Shown here piece by piece: positions 41,255 to 41,361 of a stretch of 41,361 bases of DNA. The notes beneath the pieces were generated by a model, which ran no database searches, was not told where the DNA came from, and saw only the letters and a list, made by a program, of their open reading frames with translations. This stretch comes from Cytobacillus praedii (lineage in GTDB: Bacteria > Bacillota > Bacilli > Bacillales > Cytobacillaceae): NCBI RefSeq assembly GCF_001439605.1, contig NZ_LMBX01000002.1, forward strand, positions 326,180 through 367,540. Reading direction: 5' to 3'. The first letter of the stretch is position 1. The number at the start of each line of letters is the position of its first letter. The position numbers were made by a program, and so were the translations under genes.

Positions 41255-41289
41255 AATTGAAGTTAATAAAAAAGTGAACACAATTGATG

Positions 41290-41361
41290 TGACCCCTAAA
41301 AGTTAGAGTTTTATATTACGCAGCTAGTTGGCTGGTATGAAGACGGTATTGAACTGGACTC
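41290..41361 (-). mobile_element. IS3-family element, right part only, cut by window edge
   Basis: TGACCCCTAAAAGTTAGAG at 41290-41308 has the form of an IS3-family terminal repeat. On the minus strand the frame entering from the edge reads SPVQYRLHTSQLAA and stops at 41316-41318, which is the usual C-terminus of an IS3-type OrfB transposase (SPxQYR...LAA). The rest lies outside the window. Confidence 0.7.

Overview
The window is chromosomal DNA from a low-GC, endospore-forming member of the Bacillaceae (Bacillus in the broad sense). The reasons are the sporulation gene yunB, a GltC very close to the Bacillus subtilis protein, a YkgB-type 6-phosphogluconolactonase, a YwcB/YwcA-type acetate symporter pair, GlpP, strong AGGAGG-type ribosome binding sites with many TTG and GTG starts, and ECF-sigma promoters of Bacillus type. 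I cannot name the species. There are no rRNA or tRNA genes, no phage and no CRISPR array; an IS3-family element enters at the right edge.

Layout. 1-195: tandem repeat of 52 bp period. 0.2-4.2 kb: NAT-like cysteine protein, pgl, map, zinc-free alcohol dehydrogenase family oxidoreductase. 4.3-6.9 kb: two-gene operon of a PLP aldolase/deaminase-like protein and a flavin aldonolactone oxidase. 6.9-12.9 kb: cold shock protein, yunB, secreted M6 metalloprotease, DUF3784/PH-like membrane protein plus Ca2+/Na+ antiporter, CoxG-like protein. 13-15 kb: ykuK, a FrnE/DsbA protein and a decayed membrane gene. 15.1-18.5 kb: a four-gene heme-copper reductase operon. 18.5-24.7 kb (minus strand): MFS exporter with its ArsR-like regulator, GNAT protein plus a DnaN sliding-clamp paralogue, ECF sigma/anti-sigma pair, DinB protein. 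24.8-34.5 kb: acetate symporter pair, a large envelope protein with a SigW-like promoter, gltC divergent from gdhA, an RlmI-like methyltransferase, putP. 34.5-40 kb (minus strand): HtrA-like protease and PrsA-like foldase, Mta-like MerR regulator, two-component system. 40-41.4 kb: amidase pseudogene, glpP, IS3 end.

Most interesting points. (1) The heme-copper operon encodes a ba3-like subunit I in which the active-site cross-linking tyrosine is replaced by asparagine, with a CuA subunit II, a Sco copper chaperone and an unknown membrane protein. An FNR/CRP-type box sits exactly 41.5 bp upstream of the inferred start point. Together this looks like a CuA-dependent nitric oxide reductase rather than an oxygen reductase. 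(2) The htrA-prsA-like promoter and the promoter of the nearby two-component system carry the same CTGACA-N5-CTGACA direct repeat at the same distance from the -10 box, which predicts a secretion-stress regulon with autoregulation. (3) The prsA-like gene is split by one extra base in an A8 tract. (4) Two diverged copies of a structured element lie directly after stop codons and before terminators, at 8.3 and 37.8 kb. (5) gltC is divergent from an NADP glutamate dehydrogenase gene instead of from gltAB.
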